A stretch of 64,000 bases of DNA from assembly GCA_011364965.1 (NCBI GenBank), contig RDOB01000003.1:1-64000 (forward strand). Reading direction: 5' to 3'. The notes under the pieces were generated by a model. That model saw only the letters and a list, made by a program, of their open reading frames with translations. It did no database searches and was not told where the DNA came from. Both the position numbers and the translations under genes were made by a program. The stretch is from Candidatus Heimdallarchaeota archaeon (GTDB taxonomy: Archaea; Asgardarchaeota; Heimdallarchaeia; Hodarchaeales; Hodarchaeaceae). Numbering within the stretch: the stretch's first letter is position 1; the number at the start of each line of letters is the position of its first letter. Shown piece after piece: positions 63,879 to 64,000 of this stretch.

Positions 63879-64000
63879 ATGGTTAATTATGAGGTTTTAA
63901 GAGAGACTGGTGCTGGAATTTTCAAAGTATTAGCAAAAGCCAAAGCTCTAGAAAGAGAAGGAAAGAAAATTCTACATTTCGAAATTGGCCAACCAGATCA
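63879..64000 (+). CDS. Class I/II aminotransferase, N-terminal part (runs out of window)
   Basis: Forty codons remain before the window ends. The sequence begins MVNYEVLRETGAGIFKVLAKAKALEREGKKILHFEIGQPD, the usual opening of class I/II PLP aminotransferases, where the helix xxxxx-x-L-x-x-x-G-x-x-(I/V)-x-x-(F/L)-x-x-G-x-P-D precedes the active core. The catalytic Lys is outside the window. It starts 17 bases after the upstream gene. Substrate unknown. Confidence 0.75.
   Translation, partial: MVNYEVLRETGAGIFKVLAKAKALEREGKKILHFEIGQPD

Overview
The window reads as a chromosomal segment of a low-GC archaeon, probably a member of the Asgard group or a close relative. The archaeal signs are TATA boxes rather than -35/-10 promoters, mixed ATG/GTG/TTG starts with GGTG or GGAG ribosome sites, and many secreted proteins ending in an archaeal C-terminal sorting/anchor tail (Pro-Gly-Phe/Tyr-like motif, one hydrophobic helix, Lys/Arg cluster). 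The Asgard placement is inference. No rRNA, tRNA, transposase, phage gene or CRISPR array was seen.

Layout. (1) 1-4.3 kb: end of a kelch-repeat protein, then a metal-cofactor cluster: a DUF5320 gene facing a UPF0251 regulator, two NifX-like proteins and two MinD/Mrp-type ATPases with inserted ferredoxin domains. It resembles the orange-protein (ORP) clusters of anaerobes. (2) 4.3-5.6 kb: a reduced two-component pair, a receiver and a membrane protein with a histidine-containing DHp helix but no ATPase domain. (3) 5.8-16 kb: Cys-rich membrane protein, Ntn-hydrolase, an 805-residue surface protein, acetyltransferase, V4R protein with two small membrane proteins, aldo/keto reductase. (4) 16.1-21.5 kb: two convergent paralogous N6-adenine methyltransferases of the type ISP kind, without nuclease or helicase. 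(5) 21.9-31.5 kb: heterodimeric ABC exporter, divergent RHH-like repeat protein, M14 carboxypeptidase, PLP enzyme, candidate nuclease. (6) 31.5-35 kb: CcdA/TlpA-like thiol redox pair and NhaA antiporter. (7) 35.1-41.6 kb: LolCDE/MacB-like operon with two ATPases, one FtsX permease, an RDD protein and a surface protein. (8) 41.8-48.1 kb: small RHH regulator with a polytopic membrane protein, Ste24-like protease, CDP-alcohol phosphotransferase, methyltransferase, CysS, FKBP-like protein with a zinc finger. (9) 48.4-61 kb: an oligopeptide transport locus. A secreted, apparently circularly permuted family 5 binding protein and a second surface protein lie upstream. The four-gene oppBCDF-like operon lies on the opposite strand and has two odd subunits. 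Between them sit small membrane proteins, a winged-helix regulator and a CPBP/Rce1-like protease. (10) 61-64 kb: RAM-domain protein, DinB-like protein, an unrecognised 427-residue protein and the start of an aminotransferase.

The most unusual points are the permuted binding protein, the OppF-like ATPase with a membrane domain inserted between Walker A and the Q-loop, the ATPase-less histidine kinase beside its receiver, the convergent methyltransferase pair, and several genes with no canonical start. Two of those last genes could instead be single-base homopolymer errors.
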